In this document: positions 1 through 8,734 of the stretch, one piece after another
Layout of the letters: every line of letters begins with the position of its first letter
Position numbering within the stretch: position 1 is the stretch's first letter
Origin: UBA2970 sp965221075
Lineage (GTDB): Bacteria > Verrucomicrobiota > Verrucomicrobiia > Limisphaerales > AAA164-E04
Assembly: GCA_965221075.1 (NCBI GenBank)
Contig: OZ244865.1
Coordinates: forward strand, 434,001 to 498,000
Length of the DNA: 64,000 nt
Direction: 5' to 3'
The notes under the pieces: model-generated
The model's database searches: none
The model's input: only the letters and a program-made list of their open reading frames with translations
What the model was told of the DNA's origin: nothing
Position numbers and translations under genes: made by a program

Positions 1-168
1 TACTCGAAGCGGAAGTGCACGGTGGAAACGGTGTTCAGCAACATCAAGGAGGCGCTCGGCTTCCGACGGTTCCACCTGCGAGGCAAGCAATCTGTCCAAG
101 GAGAGTGGACCCTGGTGAGCCTGGCTTGGAATCTGAAGCGGATGCATTCGCTGACCAGCGCAGCATGA
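1..168 (+). pseudogene. IS1182-family transposase, C-terminal remnant
   Basis: Reading frame 1 is open from the window edge to a TGA at 166-168 and gives about 55 residues. They match the conserved C-terminus of IS1182-type DDE transposases: a VETVFSNIKE stretch (the catalytic Glu region), then GFRRFHLRG, then GEWTLVSLAWNLKRM. The upstream part lies outside the window, so whether the element is intact is unknown. No terminal inverted repeat was recognised in the next 100 bases. The match is by motif memory only; the family call is fairly sure, the subgroup is not. Confidence 0.82.
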
Positions 169-927
169 GGGGGAGGGACCGGGATCCCCTCTCTCACGGG
201 GGCAGGCGCTTCCTGTGAGGGGCCGATCCAGCACCCTATTCCGCAAACCAGCGCGACTATCCCGTAGATCGAGTCGCCTGAAGAACCTCGAGAGCATGCT
301 TGCCGATCGGCAAGCACCCTGCAGATGAGTTGTTCAGGAACGCGATCCCGTTTTCCGACAGACTCCTAGGCGGCTGCGCCGCCATCGGTATCGGTACGCG
401 CTTGGCTCCGGACGCCGGTTTCCGCTCGCCGATGGGCAAGGCAGGCGGATTCGGGCCGCCTGCGGCGCCTGTAGGCTCGAGGTCGGCTGATGGCGATGGC
501 CGAAGATGTCCCGACTTCGTTGTCCCTTTCACCGATCATCCCGGAGTTTTTTTTCCGGAACGTTCCTGGCGAGATTCGGACTCGGTCGGATGCCGCCGGC
601 TTGACGGGCACGGACAGCTTCTGCTGGTTGAAGCGGCGGCTGCCTGGCATGGGAATGCGCTGCCATGGCCTGCCGGCGTCCTCCATTCTGGCCCCGAATC
701 CAGCGCGCGGGATGGGCGGCGGCCCCGGATCGGATCGAACCATGCGGGACCAGCCCGAGGAGCGATCCAGGCCCGTCGGTGCAAGCAGACAAGAAGGATT
801 TGCCGGGCGGAAACGCAGGCACGGGACGGCCGTCTCCCGGCATCCACGTCTCGACAGGAAGGGCCGGGAGGGCTTCCCCATCTGTCGGCGAAGCCCATGG
901 CTTGACTGGAAGGGGAGAAGCCCAAGG
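169..927. other. Gene-poor stretch with a dispersed repeat
   Basis: No convincing gene is seen. The open frames here are GC-driven and overlap one another on both strands. The stretch holds copy 1 of a 99-bp dispersed repeat (270-368). The rest is probably flank or debris of the IS1182 element plus the region upstream of the DUF2752 gene. A purine-rich GGGGAG about ten bases before 928 is the likely ribosome binding site of that gene. Confidence 0.5.
270..368 (+). repeat. Dispersed repeat A, copy 1 (inverted relative to copy at 28721-28818)
   Basis: This block is matched, as reverse complement, by 28721-28818 at roughly 85 percent identity by eye. Shared landmarks are GAGTCGCCTGAAG, CCTCGAGAGCATGC, TTGTTCAGGAACGCGAT and TTTTCC near the CTCCTAG end. 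An imperfect palindrome around GCTTGCCGATCGGCAAGC lies inside and could fold as a hairpin. The second copy directly abuts a transposon end, so the block may be part of a mobile element. No coding role is supported, although both copies translate to similar short peptides. Confidence 0.65.
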
Positions 928-1299
928 ATGGGGAGCGTGCCGTTCAGGTGGCTATGGCTGGTCCTGATTCCTCTCTTGCTGGGACTGAGGATCCTGCTGG
1001 GGCCCGGCTGTCCCTTCCTGGCCCTGTCGGGGTGGAGCTGTCCCGGCTGCGGGGGCCTGCGCTCCCTATCTGCCGCCCTGGGGGGGGACCTGGGGGAGTC
1101 CCTGGCGCTCAACGCCCTCGCCCTGCCCCTGGGTGCCCTGGCCCTCTACTTCATGCTGCTCCCCCTGGCCCGGAGAGCGCTGGGCTGGGAGGGCCTGCCG
1201 CTGCTCCGCGGAAAGGGCTTCCACTGGGGCCTGGTCCTGCTGCTGCTCGCCTTCTTCCTGCTGCGGAACCTCTCCCCGCTGCCTCTTTCGCCTCCCTGA
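928..1299 (+). CDS. DUF2752 family membrane protein
   Basis: A 123-residue inner-membrane protein of unknown function. The family hallmark is a Cys-Pro-x-Cys-Gly motif after the first membrane segment, seen here as CPGCGGLRS around residues 37-45; the family usually has CPxCGxTR. Three hydrophobic segments are visible (about residues 6-30, 52-76 and 95-115). The open frame extends further upstream to 490, but the ATG at 928 was chosen because it has a GGGGAG ribosome binding site about ten bases before it and starts just ahead of the first membrane segment. It stands alone; its neighbour on the other strand ends 11 bases after it (convergent). Confidence 0.8.
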   Translation: MGSVPFRWLWLVLIPLLLGLRILLGPGCPFLALSGWSCPGCGGLRSLSAALGGDLGESLALNALALPLGALALYFMLLPLARRALGWEGLPLLRGKGFHWGLVLLLLAFFLLRNLSPLPLSPP

Positions 1300-1310
1300 G
1301 TCCGGACGGC

Positions 1311-2210
1311 TCAGGAGGGCCACAGCTCCATGCTGTGGAAGCTCTGCCGGTAGGGAAGGGGGATCAAGAACGAGTCCCGGAGCGGTTCCCCCTCGAACTG
1401 GATCTCGATGGGGATCTCGACCCGGTGCAGCAGTCTTCCCTCCTCGTCGTAGAAGAGGCAGGCGATGCACTTCCTCCGGATCGACGATCGGACCAGATCC
1501 TCCATCCAGCCGGGCTCCTGCGGGTCTCCCTCGCCCACCGCCTCCCCGGCGGGCGGGGAGATCTCGACTTCCAGCGCACGGCTGCGGGATCGGTGGACGA
1601 TCTTCTCGACCACAAGGACGCTCCGGAACGCCTCCGCGTCCAGGGTGATCTCCTCTGTGTTCCATATCCTTCCTCCGTACAGCGAGGGGATCAGCTTCTT
1701 CAGGTCGACGAAGTAGCTGGTGGCTAGGATGAGAAGGGCGGCCAGCCCCGCCCCGATCAGGCCCAGCTTGAGCTTGCTTCCGGGTGTCGGCTGGGGAGGG
1801 GGAGTCGCCGTCCGGGCATCGACGGTCCGCTGGCGGGCCCGGAGAGCGCCCGGCTGCTCCAGCACGTAGACGGTCTGGATCTCGCTGCCTTCGATGTACT
1901 CCACGCTGCGAAGGGTGGAGAAGAGTGCCATGCGCTCGGAGGCGGGTATCCCCTCCAGAAGCTGCTGGTAGGAGGATTCCAGGTAGGCGGAAACGCCTTC
2001 CGGGGCGAAGACGGCGGAGCGTCCGGGATCCCCCGAGGGCAGCAGGCTGAAGAGGTTGCCGTCGGTCGCGTACTCGTAGTGGAGCCCCTTGGCCTTCTGC
2101 AGGGCGATCCACTTCTCCACTCCCTCCTCGAATCCGCCGCCCCCGGGGATCCTTCCCTGGAGCATCCCGTCCAGGACGAAGGTGCCCACCCACTTGCGCT
2201 GGCCGTTCAT
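1311..2210 (-). CDS. Hypothetical single-pass membrane protein
   Basis: A 299-residue protein with no family I recognise. A cytoplasmic-looking N-terminal part (1-140) begins with WVGTFVLDG and is followed by a proline-rich linker (about 138-145), one membrane segment (about 147-168) and a charged C-terminal part of about 130 residues that should lie outside the membrane. The C-terminal part contains a CIAC pair and ends with several aromatic residues. It starts nine bases after the stop of the GYF-domain gene on the same strand, so the two are very likely one operon. The shared layout, soluble domain plus membrane anchor, hints that they act together, which is inference. Confidence 0.72.
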   Translation of the reverse strand: MNGQRKWVGTFVLDGMLQGRIPGGGGFEEGVEKWIALQKAKGLHYEYATDGNLFSLLPSGDPGRSAVFAPEGVSAYLESSYQQLLEGIPASERMALFSTLRSVEYIEGSEIQTVYVLEQPGALRARQRTVDARTATPPPQPTPGSKLKLGLIGAGLAALLILATSYFVDLKKLIPSLYGGRIWNTEEITLDAEAFRSVLVVEKIVHRSRSRALEVEISPPAGEAVGEGDPQEPGWMEDLVRSSIRRKCIACLFYDEEGRLLHRVEIPIEIQFEGEPLRDSFLIPLPYRQSFHSMELWPS

Positions 2211-2219
2211 CCGCGCCTC

Positions 2220-2795
2220 CTAGCCCTGGAGCTCGGCGGTCTGGTGGAACAGCTTCCATTCCGTCCAGCGCGAATGGAACACCAGGGTCCCATCGCCGAT
2301 CTGGTCCAGCCGCCGCATCTCCTTCAACTGGATGAGGGAGAAGGGTCCCCGGGTCTCATTGCCCTCCATGTAGTACCATTCCTTGGGCTGATGATCCGCT
2401 TCCCTGGGCAGGAAGCCCCCTACGCCTTCCTGCAATCCTTCGGCGCCGCCCAGCAGCGGAGTGGAGCTGCGGGTCTCGATCCCCAGCGCCTTGTCGTGGG
2501 TGTCCAGGCGGGAGGTGGTGTGCTGCCGCAGTGCCTCCAGCTTCATCTGCTCCTGCCGCAGCTGCTCCCGCAGCATGCGGTTCTGGCCCTCCTGCTTGAC
2601 TAGCCTAGCCTTCTCCTCGTTGAGGTTCGAGAGGCAGAGGATGAGGACAGTGCCGATGCAATCGAAGATGAATCCGATCAGGAAATGCGCCAGAGGGCTG
2701 CGGCCCTTGCTGTAGGCGATCACCGCGTTGAGGGTCCCGAACGCGAGGCTGATCAGTATGATCCAAAAAAACCAGGCTAGCTCTTCAGAGGTCAT
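2220..2795 (-). CDS. Membrane protein with C-terminal GYF_2-like domain
   Basis: A 191-residue protein. Two membrane segments (about 8-29 and 35-56) are followed by a charged, probably coiled-coil stretch (about 57-100) and a C-terminal GYF_2-type module. The module begins EWYYMEGN, continues with RGPFSLIQL and has a late WTEWKLF, the usual W-Y-Y / G-P-F / W spacing of that fold. GYF_2 modules bind proline-rich peptides, and the downstream partner has a proline-rich linker, so an interaction is conceivable. The ATG at 2795 was preferred to the longer open frame, whose extra residues are low-complexity and precede the hydrophobic segment. First gene of a two-gene operon. Confidence 0.75.
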   Translation of the reverse strand: MTSEELAWFFWIILISLAFGTLNAVIAYSKGRSPLAHFLIGFIFDCIGTVLILCLSNLNEEKARLVKQEGQNRMLREQLRQEQMKLEALRQHTTSRLDTHDKALGIETRSSTPLLGGAEGLQEGVGGFLPREADHQPKEWYYMEGNETRGPFSLIQLKEMRRLDQIGDGTLVFHSRWTEWKLFHQTAELQG

Positions 2796-3008
2796 CCGAA
2801 TGGAACATCCCCGGATCTCGTACCGGTGATCGGAGGGGATGGTAGCCAGTCCCAGCCCCATTTCAAAACCAATCCCGGAACGCCTTTCCGGAAAGCCGGG
2901 GCCCGCCTTCATGGCGGAGGCAATCCTCCGGGGCGTGGGCCGGCAGCCCGCGGCTCGGCCGAGGGGCAGGGCGGCGCTTGGGGGATCGGGACGGACTCCG
3001 CCCGGGAT

Positions 3009-3037
3009 TTGAACCGGCGGCGGGGGAGGTGTACCAT
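3009..3037 (+). promoter_or_regulatory. Possible sigma70-type promoter for the octaheme cytochrome gene
   Basis: TTGAAC at 3009-3014 and TACCAT at 3032-3037 are separated by exactly 17 bases and lie 24 bases before the ATG at 3061. Both hexamers deviate from consensus. The match is by eye in a GC-rich context where TTGA is rare, which adds some weight. Confidence 0.35.
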
Positions 3038-3060
3038 GGGGGACAGCCCGAACCGGTTCC

Positions 3061-4821
3061 ATGAGACCCAGGCAGATCGCCCCCTGGGCGGCCGCCATTC
3101 TGCTGGCGGCCGTGCTGGCCGTCCTCCTCCTTCCCGGCCCGGAGCCTCCCGAGGCTCCGGCCGTACCCGCCTCGGTCCTTCCCCTGCGGGGAGGTCCCGA
3201 GGGCTACGTCGGGTCGGCCCAGTGCCGGGAGTGCCACCCCCGGGAGCACGCGAGCTGGCGCCGCTCCTACCACCGCACCATGACCCAGGTGGTGGACAAG
3301 GACTCGGTGCAGGCCGACTTCGACGGCGTGGTCCTGGAGCACCGGGGTGAGCCCTTCCGCCTCAGCCGGGAGGACGGCTACTCGGTCGTCATCGGGAAGG
3401 GGCCCGGCGCCGTCCGCCAGCCCCTGACCCTGGTGACCGGGTCGCACCACATGCAGGTCTTCTGGATGCCCGCCGGGCGGGGGAACCTCCAGGTGGGATT
3501 CCCCTTCACCTGGCTGATCGAGGATCGGCGCTGGGTTCCCCGCCACGACACCTTCATCCGGGATCCCCGGAGCGAGCCGGGCTTCGAGTTCTGGAACATG
3601 AACTGCCTCCGCTGCCACGTCACCGGAGGGATCCCCGGACCGGATCCGGACGCCGGAGTGTTCCGGACCGAGGCGGCCGAGCTGGGGATCTCCTGCGAGG
3701 CCTGCCACGGCCCCGCCGCCGCCCATGCCGAACTGCGTCGGCAGGGGGGGGACCCGCTGGCCGATCCGATCGTCCAGCCGGCCGATCTGCCTCCACGGGC
3801 CTCGTCCCAGGTGTGCGGCCAGTGCCACTCGATGAAGTGGTTCGACGGCTCCGGGGGATGGGAGCAGCACGGCTTCCGCTACCGGCCCGGAGACGACCTG
3901 GAGGAGACCACGCCGGTGATCCGGGCCGCCGGGAAGGCGGAGCAGCCGTGGCTCGCACCGGCGCTGGAGAGCAATCCCGGGCTGCTGGAGGACTTCTTCT
4001 GGCCCGACGGGATGATCCGGGTGGCCGGGCGCGAGTACAACGGGCTGCTGGAGAGCGCCTGCCATCTCGAGGGCGGCATGTCCTGCCTCTCCTGCCACTC
4101 GATGCACCGCAGCGATCCCGACGACCAGCTGCGCCCCTCCCGGCGGGGGAACCAGGCCTGCGTCCAGTGCCACCAGGGCTACCAGCAGGACCACTCGCGC
4201 CACGCCCCCGGCTCGCCGGGAAGCCTCTGCTACGACTGCCACATGCCGCACACCTCCTACGGGATCCTCAAGGCCATCCGCAGCCACGAGATCGACAGCC
4301 CCTCGGTGGCCGTGGAGAAGGCCACCGGACGCCCCAACGCCTGCAACCTCTGCCACGCCGACCGCACCCTGGAATGGACGGCCGGCCATCTGGCCCGGTG
4401 GTTCGGCCATGAGATCCCCCCGCTGGAGGAGCAGGACAGGACCATCGCGGCCGTTCCCTCGGCGCTGCTCTCCGGCGACGCGGCGCAGAGGGCCCTGGCC
4501 GCCTGGACCCTGGGCTGGAGCCGGTCCCGCCAGGCCTCGGGCGACCGCTGGCAGGCCGGCCTGCTGGCCCGGGCCCTGGACGATCCCTACGCCGCGGTGC
4601 GCTACATCGCGGGCAGATCCCTGCGCCGGCTCCCCGGCTTCGAGGAGTTCTCCGCCGATTTCGTGGCTCCGCCCGAGGAGCGGGCCCGGGCCGTGCAGCG
4701 GGCCCTGGAGCTGTGGGAGGAGAGCCGGGCCGATCCGCCCTCGGGGCGCCCGCTGGAAGAGGAGCAGATCCTGGATCTGATCCGCAACCGCGACGATCGG
4801 CCGGTGCGCCTCCGGGAATGA
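3061..4821 (+). CDS. Octaheme c-type cytochrome (cytochrome c-554 / multiheme type)
   Basis: A 586-residue secreted or membrane-anchored electron carrier. A hydrophobic segment at about residues 8-24 serves as signal or anchor. Eight CxxCH heme-binding motifs follow: CRECH (from residue 55), CLRCH, CEACH, CGQCH, CLSCH, CVQCH, CYDCH and CNLCH. This spacing over about 370 residues resembles the cytochrome c-554 / octaheme reductase families used in periplasmic redox reactions. The last 150 residues lack hemes and look like short helical (HEAT-like) repeats (ALAAWTLGW, ALDDPYAAVRYIAG). A role in periplasmic electron transfer is well supported; the substrate is unknown. No cytochrome maturation or partner reductase genes are nearby. 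Confidence 0.88.
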   Translation: MRPRQIAPWAAAILLAAVLAVLLLPGPEPPEAPAVPASVLPLRGGPEGYVGSAQCRECHPREHASWRRSYHRTMTQVVDKDSVQADFDGVVLEHRGEPFRLSREDGYSVVIGKGPGAVRQPLTLVTGSHHMQVFWMPAGRGNLQVGFPFTWLIEDRRWVPRHDTFIRDPRSEPGFEFWNMNCLRCHVTGGIPGPDPDAGVFRTEAAELGISCEACHGPAAAHAELRRQGGDPLADPIVQPADLPPRASSQVCGQCHSMKWFDGSGGWEQHGFRYRPGDDLEETTPVIRAAGKAEQPWLAPALESNPGLLEDFFWPDGMIRVAGREYNGLLESACHLEGGMSCLSCHSMHRSDPDDQLRPSRRGNQACVQCHQGYQQDHSRHAPGSPGSLCYDCHMPHTSYGILKAIRSHEIDSPSVAVEKATGRPNACNLCHADRTLEWTAGHLARWFGHEIPPLEEQDRTIAAVPSALLSGDAAQRALAAWTLGWSRSRQASGDRWQAGLLARALDDPYAAVRYIAGRSLRRLPGFEEFSADFVAPPEERARAVQRALELWEESRADPPSGRPLEEEQILDLIRNRDDRPVRLRE

Positions 4822-4833
4822 CTTCCCCGGCCC

Positions 4834-5769
4834 TCAGCCCTTCCGGGGCCGGGGGAGCTCGTGGAGCCAGGGCGGGTCGCAGCCCCGCCGGGAGCAGTTG
4901 ATGGCGGCAGCCTCGCAGGCATGCGCCAGAGCCTCGGCCAGCCGGGGCCGCGCGAGGCGGGCCAGGCGGCGGCCTTCCAGATGGCCGCCATGGCGGAGGC
5001 AGACCAGCAGGGCGGCCTGGAAGGCGTCTCCCGCCCCCACGGTGTCGCCTCCCTCCGGGGCCGGGGCTCCCTCGGCCCGCGCAACGCCCTGGGGGCCGGC
5101 CGCCAGGGCCCCGCCGCTTCCCAGGGTCACCACCACCAGGGAGGGGCCGCGCTCCAGCCAGGCGGACGCGAACTCGCGGGGGGACGCCCCGGGGGCGATC
5201 CAGCCGATATCCTCCAGGCTGGCCCGGACGAGGTGGGCCCGGGCCATCATCCGGTCAAGACGGGCGCGGTAGGCGGCCTCCTGGCGGACGAGGAAGGTCC
5301 GGATGTTGGGATCCAGGGAGAGGAAGCAGGAGCCGCTCCGCTCGAAGAGCAGCTCCAGGGCCGTGGCGGAGGGCTCGGACGCCAGGGCCAGGGAGCCGGT
5401 GTGGACGGCCTGGATCTCCGGAGGCAGGGAGCGGGGGACGTGCTCCGGGGCCAGCGCGTTTCCCGCGGTCCCTCCGGTGTAGAAGGCGTACTCGGGGGGC
5501 TCGGTTCCGGAGACGAAGCCCAGGGTGGCCAGGCCCTGGTGGCGGGGGCAGAGGCCCAGGTCGACGCCCGCCTCCTCCAGCCGCCGCTCCTGCATGCGTC
5601 CCAGGGGATCCCGGGAGAGGGGGCAGAGGAATCCCGCCGGGACGCCCAGCCGCCCCAGCGCCACCGCCACGTTGGCCGGCGATCCTCCGGGCGCCGGACG
5701 GAACCCGTCCCGGGGATCGCTCCCCAGGGGGATCATGTCGATCAGGGATTCGCCGGCCACCAGGATCAC
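4834..5769 (-). CDS. PfkB-family carbohydrate kinase, fructokinase-like
   Basis: A 311-residue cytoplasmic sugar kinase of the ribokinase/PfkB fold, transferring phosphate from ATP to a sugar, probably fructose. The N-terminal signature is present (GGSPANVAVALGRLG, residues 28-42), as are DPNIR at 153-157, typical of bacterial fructokinases, and the C-terminal anion-hole motif DTVGAGDAF with catalytic Asp248. The length is normal for the family. The gene is convergent with the cytochrome gene (12 bases between stops) and divergent from the ThuA-domain gene. The fructokinase assignment against other PfkB kinases rests on DPNIR and overall similarity and is moderate. Confidence 0.85.
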   Translation of the reverse strand: MILVAGESLIDMIPLGSDPRDGFRPAPGGSPANVAVALGRLGVPAGFLCPLSRDPLGRMQERRLEEAGVDLGLCPRHQGLATLGFVSGTEPPEYAFYTGGTAGNALAPEHVPRSLPPEIQAVHTGSLALASEPSATALELLFERSGSCFLSLDPNIRTFLVRQEAAYRARLDRMMARAHLVRASLEDIGWIAPGASPREFASAWLERGPSLVVVTLGSGGALAAGPQGVARAEGAPAPEGGDTVGAGDAFQAALLVCLRHGGHLEGRRLARLARPRLAEALAHACEAAAINCSRRGCDPPWLHELPRPRKG

Positions 5770-5949
5770 TCCCCCAGGATAGCAGGGGGAGGCGGGAGGT
5801 GGGTAGCCGGCACCGCTGCCATGGAGGGAGCCTCCGCGCGCCTTCCAGGCCGGAAGCCGTGCCTCTCCCCCTTGCTCCTCCCTTTCTGGCGGTGCGGGCA
5901 GGGGAACGGACCGGAGGGATTACGGGAGGGAGCGCACGGGGATTGGATC

Positions 5950-5978
5950 TTGACCGGCGCTTGTCCGGCGTGTTGCAT
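5950..5978 (+). promoter_or_regulatory. Possible promoter for the ThuA/DUF1080 - Gfo/Idh operon
   Basis: TTGACC at 5950-5955 and TTGCAT at 5973-5978 are spaced by 17 bases and lie 40 bases before the ATG at 6018. The -35 is close to consensus; the -10 is weak (three of six). Recognised by eye only. Confidence 0.35.
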
Positions 5979-6017
5979 CGCCCCCAGGCCGTTTCCCCCC
6001 GATTCTCCCCCTCCCGG

Positions 6018-7346
6018 ATGCAAGTGAAACCGTTCTGGATCGTCCCTGTCCTGCTCGGCCTGGTCCCGATCCTCCCCCTCGGTGCCCAGGACTCCCCCGA
6101 CCGCCTGCTGGTGGTGACCGTCACCAAGGGATTCCGGCACAGCTCCATTCCGGTGGCCGAGGCGGTGATCGAGGGGCTGGCCCGGCGCCACGGGGGCTTC
6201 ACCGTGGACTTCGCCCGCGACGACGGGGAGCTTGCGGCCAAGACCACCCCCGAGGCCCTCGGGCGCTACGACGGAGCGATCTTCGCCAACACCACCGGCG
6301 AGCTGCCCGTGGCCGACCGGGACGCCTTCATGGAGTGGATCAAGGCCGGAAACGCCTTCGTGGGGATGCACTCGGCCTCGGACACCTTCCACCAGTACAG
6401 GCCCTACATCGAGATGCTGGGCGGGGAGTTCCGGGGGCACGGGCCCCAGGTCGAGGTCGATGCGGTCAACGAGGATCCCGGACACGCCGCCTGCGCCCAC
6501 TACGGCCAGCGCTTCTCCGTCTTCGACGAGATCTACCTGATGAAGAGCTTCCACCGCGAGCGGGTCAGAGGGCTGGTCACGCTCCACCACCACCCCAACT
6601 CGAAGATCCCGGGGGACTATCCCATCGCCTGGTGCCGGACCTACGGAGACGGCAGGGTCTTCTACACCTCGCTGGGCCACCGCGAGGACGTCTGGACCAG
6701 CGACGAGTACCAGAAGCACATCCTGGGAGGGATCCTGTGGAGCCTGGGACGGGCTCCGGGCGGCTCCGAGCCCGCCGATCTGCGCTACCAGGTCTCCGAC
6801 GAGGAGAAGGAGGAGGGATTCGTCCCGCTCTTCAACGGCTTGGATCTGGACGGCTGGAAGCTCCGGCACCCCGGGGGAAGCGCCAGCTGGAGCGCCCAGA
6901 ACGGCATGCTGGTCAACGTCCCCGCGGAGGGCGAGAGCGGAACCGATCTGGTGACCGAGGCCGCCTACCGGGACTTCGTCGTCCGCTACGAGTACCAGGT
7001 GCCCGAGGGCGGCAACAGCGGCCTCTACCTCCGGGGACGCCACGAGGTGCAGATCCTCGAGGGCGGCGGGCGCGACAAGGGAGGCAACGGGGCCATCTAC
7101 AGCCTCAAGGAGGCGGACCTGCCGGTCTCCCGCAAGGCCGGGCAGTGGCAGGAGGCGGAGGCCGCCATCCGGGGGGATCGGGTGACGGTCCACCTCAACG
7201 GGGCCCGGATCCACGACTCGGTGAAGGTGGACCGCCCCACCGGAGGGGAGCTCGACGGCGACATGGATGCGCCCGGCCCGATCCTGCTACAGGGGGATCA
7301 CGGGGCGGTGGCCTTCCGCAACCTCCGGATCCTCGTCCTCGACTGA
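6018..7346 (+). CDS. Secreted ThuA domain fused to 3-keto-disaccharide hydrolase (DUF1080)
   Basis: A 442-residue secreted protein. A signal peptide (about 1-23, ending LGAQ) is followed by a ThuA/class I glutamine-amidotransferase-like domain (about 28-245; FRHSSIPVAE, GMHSASDTFH, YTSLGHREDVW) and then a DUF1080 / 3-keto-disaccharide hydrolase jelly-roll domain (about 268-442; FVPLFNGLDLDGWK, GNSGLYLRG, DKGGNGAIY). Such fusions are frequent in PVC bacteria and sit with Gfo/Idh/MocA oxidoreductases, as here: the next gene starts 20 bases downstream. The likely job is hydrolysis of 3-keto-glycosides produced by the neighbouring oxidoreductase. The ATG at 6018 was chosen because it starts the signal peptide. 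Confidence 0.86.
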   Translation: MQVKPFWIVPVLLGLVPILPLGAQDSPDRLLVVTVTKGFRHSSIPVAEAVIEGLARRHGGFTVDFARDDGELAAKTTPEALGRYDGAIFANTTGELPVADRDAFMEWIKAGNAFVGMHSASDTFHQYRPYIEMLGGEFRGHGPQVEVDAVNEDPGHAACAHYGQRFSVFDEIYLMKSFHRERVRGLVTLHHHPNSKIPGDYPIAWCRTYGDGRVFYTSLGHREDVWTSDEYQKHILGGILWSLGRAPGGSEPADLRYQVSDEEKEEGFVPLFNGLDLDGWKLRHPGGSASWSAQNGMLVNVPAEGESGTDLVTEAAYRDFVVRYEYQVPEGGNSGLYLRGRHEVQILEGGGRDKGGNGAIYSLKEADLPVSRKAGQWQEAEAAIRGDRVTVHLNGARIHDSVKVDRPTGGELDGDMDAPGPILLQGDHGAVAFRNLRILVLD

Positions 7347-7366
7347 CGGCGCGGCCGGAAAGCAGC

Positions 7367-8734
7367 ATGGAACAGGTCGAAATCTCCAAGGCGTTCAACC
7401 GCCGCGACTTCCTCAAGGGCGGCTCCCTGGGATCGATGGTCGCCCTCCTGGGGGCAGCCGGCCAGCCGGAGGTCCGGGCCCAGGATGCCGGTGCCGCGGG
7501 GCCGCCGGTGCCGATCGGCCTGATCGGCTGCGGCTACTACGGACGGGACATCCTCGGCGCCCTCGCCCTCCTTCCCAACGCCCCGGTGGCCGCCCTGTGC
7601 GACACCTACGGCGCGTTCCTGCGCCGGGCCGGGCGCGCCGAGCCCCAGGCGGCGCAGTACGAGCGCTACCAGGACCTGCTGGAGGACGAGAAGGTCCAGG
7701 CGGTGATCGTCGCCACCCCCACCCACCAGCACGCGGCCGTGGTCCGGGACGCCCTGGCCGCCGGGAAGCACGTCTACTGCGAAGCGCCCCTGGCCCACAC
7801 CCTGGAGGAGGCGAGCGAGATCGCACGAATGGTCCTGCGCCATCCCCGGCTCTACTTCCAGGCGGGGCTCCAGAACCGCTCCGATCCCCAGAGGGACTTC
7901 CTGCTCGACTTCATCCGCACTGGAGCATGGGGGCGCACCATCCAGGCCCGGGCCCAGTGGCACCGGAAGACCAGCTGGCGCCGGAGCGCCCCGACCAGCC
8001 AGCGGGAGCGGGAGATCAACTGGCGCCTGGACAAGGGCCTCTCCGCCGGGCTGGCGGGGGAGATCGGCATCCACCAGCTCGATTCGGTCAGCCGCTTCTT
8101 CCGCCAGCGGCCGGTGGGAGTGCAGGGGTACGGCTCCCTGATCGAGTGGGACGACGGAAGGGAGATCCCGGACACGGTCCAGGCCATGGTCGAGTATCCC
8201 GGAGGCGTGCGGCTCTCCTACGGCGCCACCCTGGCCAACTCCTTCGACGGGGAGTACGAGATCTACTACGGATCGTCGGCCGCGCTGATGGTCAGGGGGG
8301 AGAGGGCCTGGATGTTCCGAGAGGCCGACGCGCCTCTCCTGGGATGGGAGGTTTACGCCCTGAAGGAGACCTTCCACAAGGAGATCGGGGTGGCCCTCTC
8401 GGCCGACGCCACCAAGCTGGACACGGTCACCGGCGGCGGCCTGGACCAGGGCGAGGCCGGAGAGTACGTCGACACCCCGCTCCACCGGGCCCTCGAGGCC
8501 TTCGTGCACAACGTCCACGTGCACCAGGCGGGCGTGGAGGACTTCATCTTCAGCTTTGGAGAGGACGATCCCGGGATGCTGGGAGAGTACCTGGCCGATC
8601 TCGGCGAGTCCAAGCTGGCGGCCGCCGACGTCCGGGCGGGCCACGAAGCGACGGTGGTCGCCCTCAAGGTCAACGAGGCGGTCTCGGCAGGCTCCTCCCT
8701 GGCCTTCGAGGACAGGTGGTTCGAGATCGGTTAG
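7367..8734 (+). CDS. Tat-exported Gfo/Idh/MocA family oxidoreductase
   Basis: A 455-residue NAD(P)-dependent sugar oxidoreductase. The N-terminus has a twin-arginine signal (RRDFLKGG from residue 12), so it is exported folded with cofactor. The Rossmann motif is GLIGCGYYG (51-59). In the usual E-K-P segment the sequence reads CEAPLAH: the conserved lysine that normally aids catalysis is alanine. The fold and downstream domain are otherwise complete (EIGIHQLD). It probably acts in the periplasm with the ThuA/DUF1080 protein 20 bases upstream in a glycoside 3-oxidation route. The lysine loss may mean altered chemistry; substrate unknown. Confidence 0.87.
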   Translation: MEQVEISKAFNRRDFLKGGSLGSMVALLGAAGQPEVRAQDAGAAGPPVPIGLIGCGYYGRDILGALALLPNAPVAALCDTYGAFLRRAGRAEPQAAQYERYQDLLEDEKVQAVIVATPTHQHAAVVRDALAAGKHVYCEAPLAHTLEEASEIARMVLRHPRLYFQAGLQNRSDPQRDFLLDFIRTGAWGRTIQARAQWHRKTSWRRSAPTSQREREINWRLDKGLSAGLAGEIGIHQLDSVSRFFRQRPVGVQGYGSLIEWDDGREIPDTVQAMVEYPGGVRLSYGATLANSFDGEYEIYYGSSAALMVRGERAWMFREADAPLLGWEVYALKETFHKEIGVALSADATKLDTVTGGGLDQGEAGEYVDTPLHRALEAFVHNVHVHQAGVEDFIFSFGEDDPGMLGEYLADLGESKLAAADVRAGHEATVVALKVNEAVSAGSSLAFEDRWFEIG

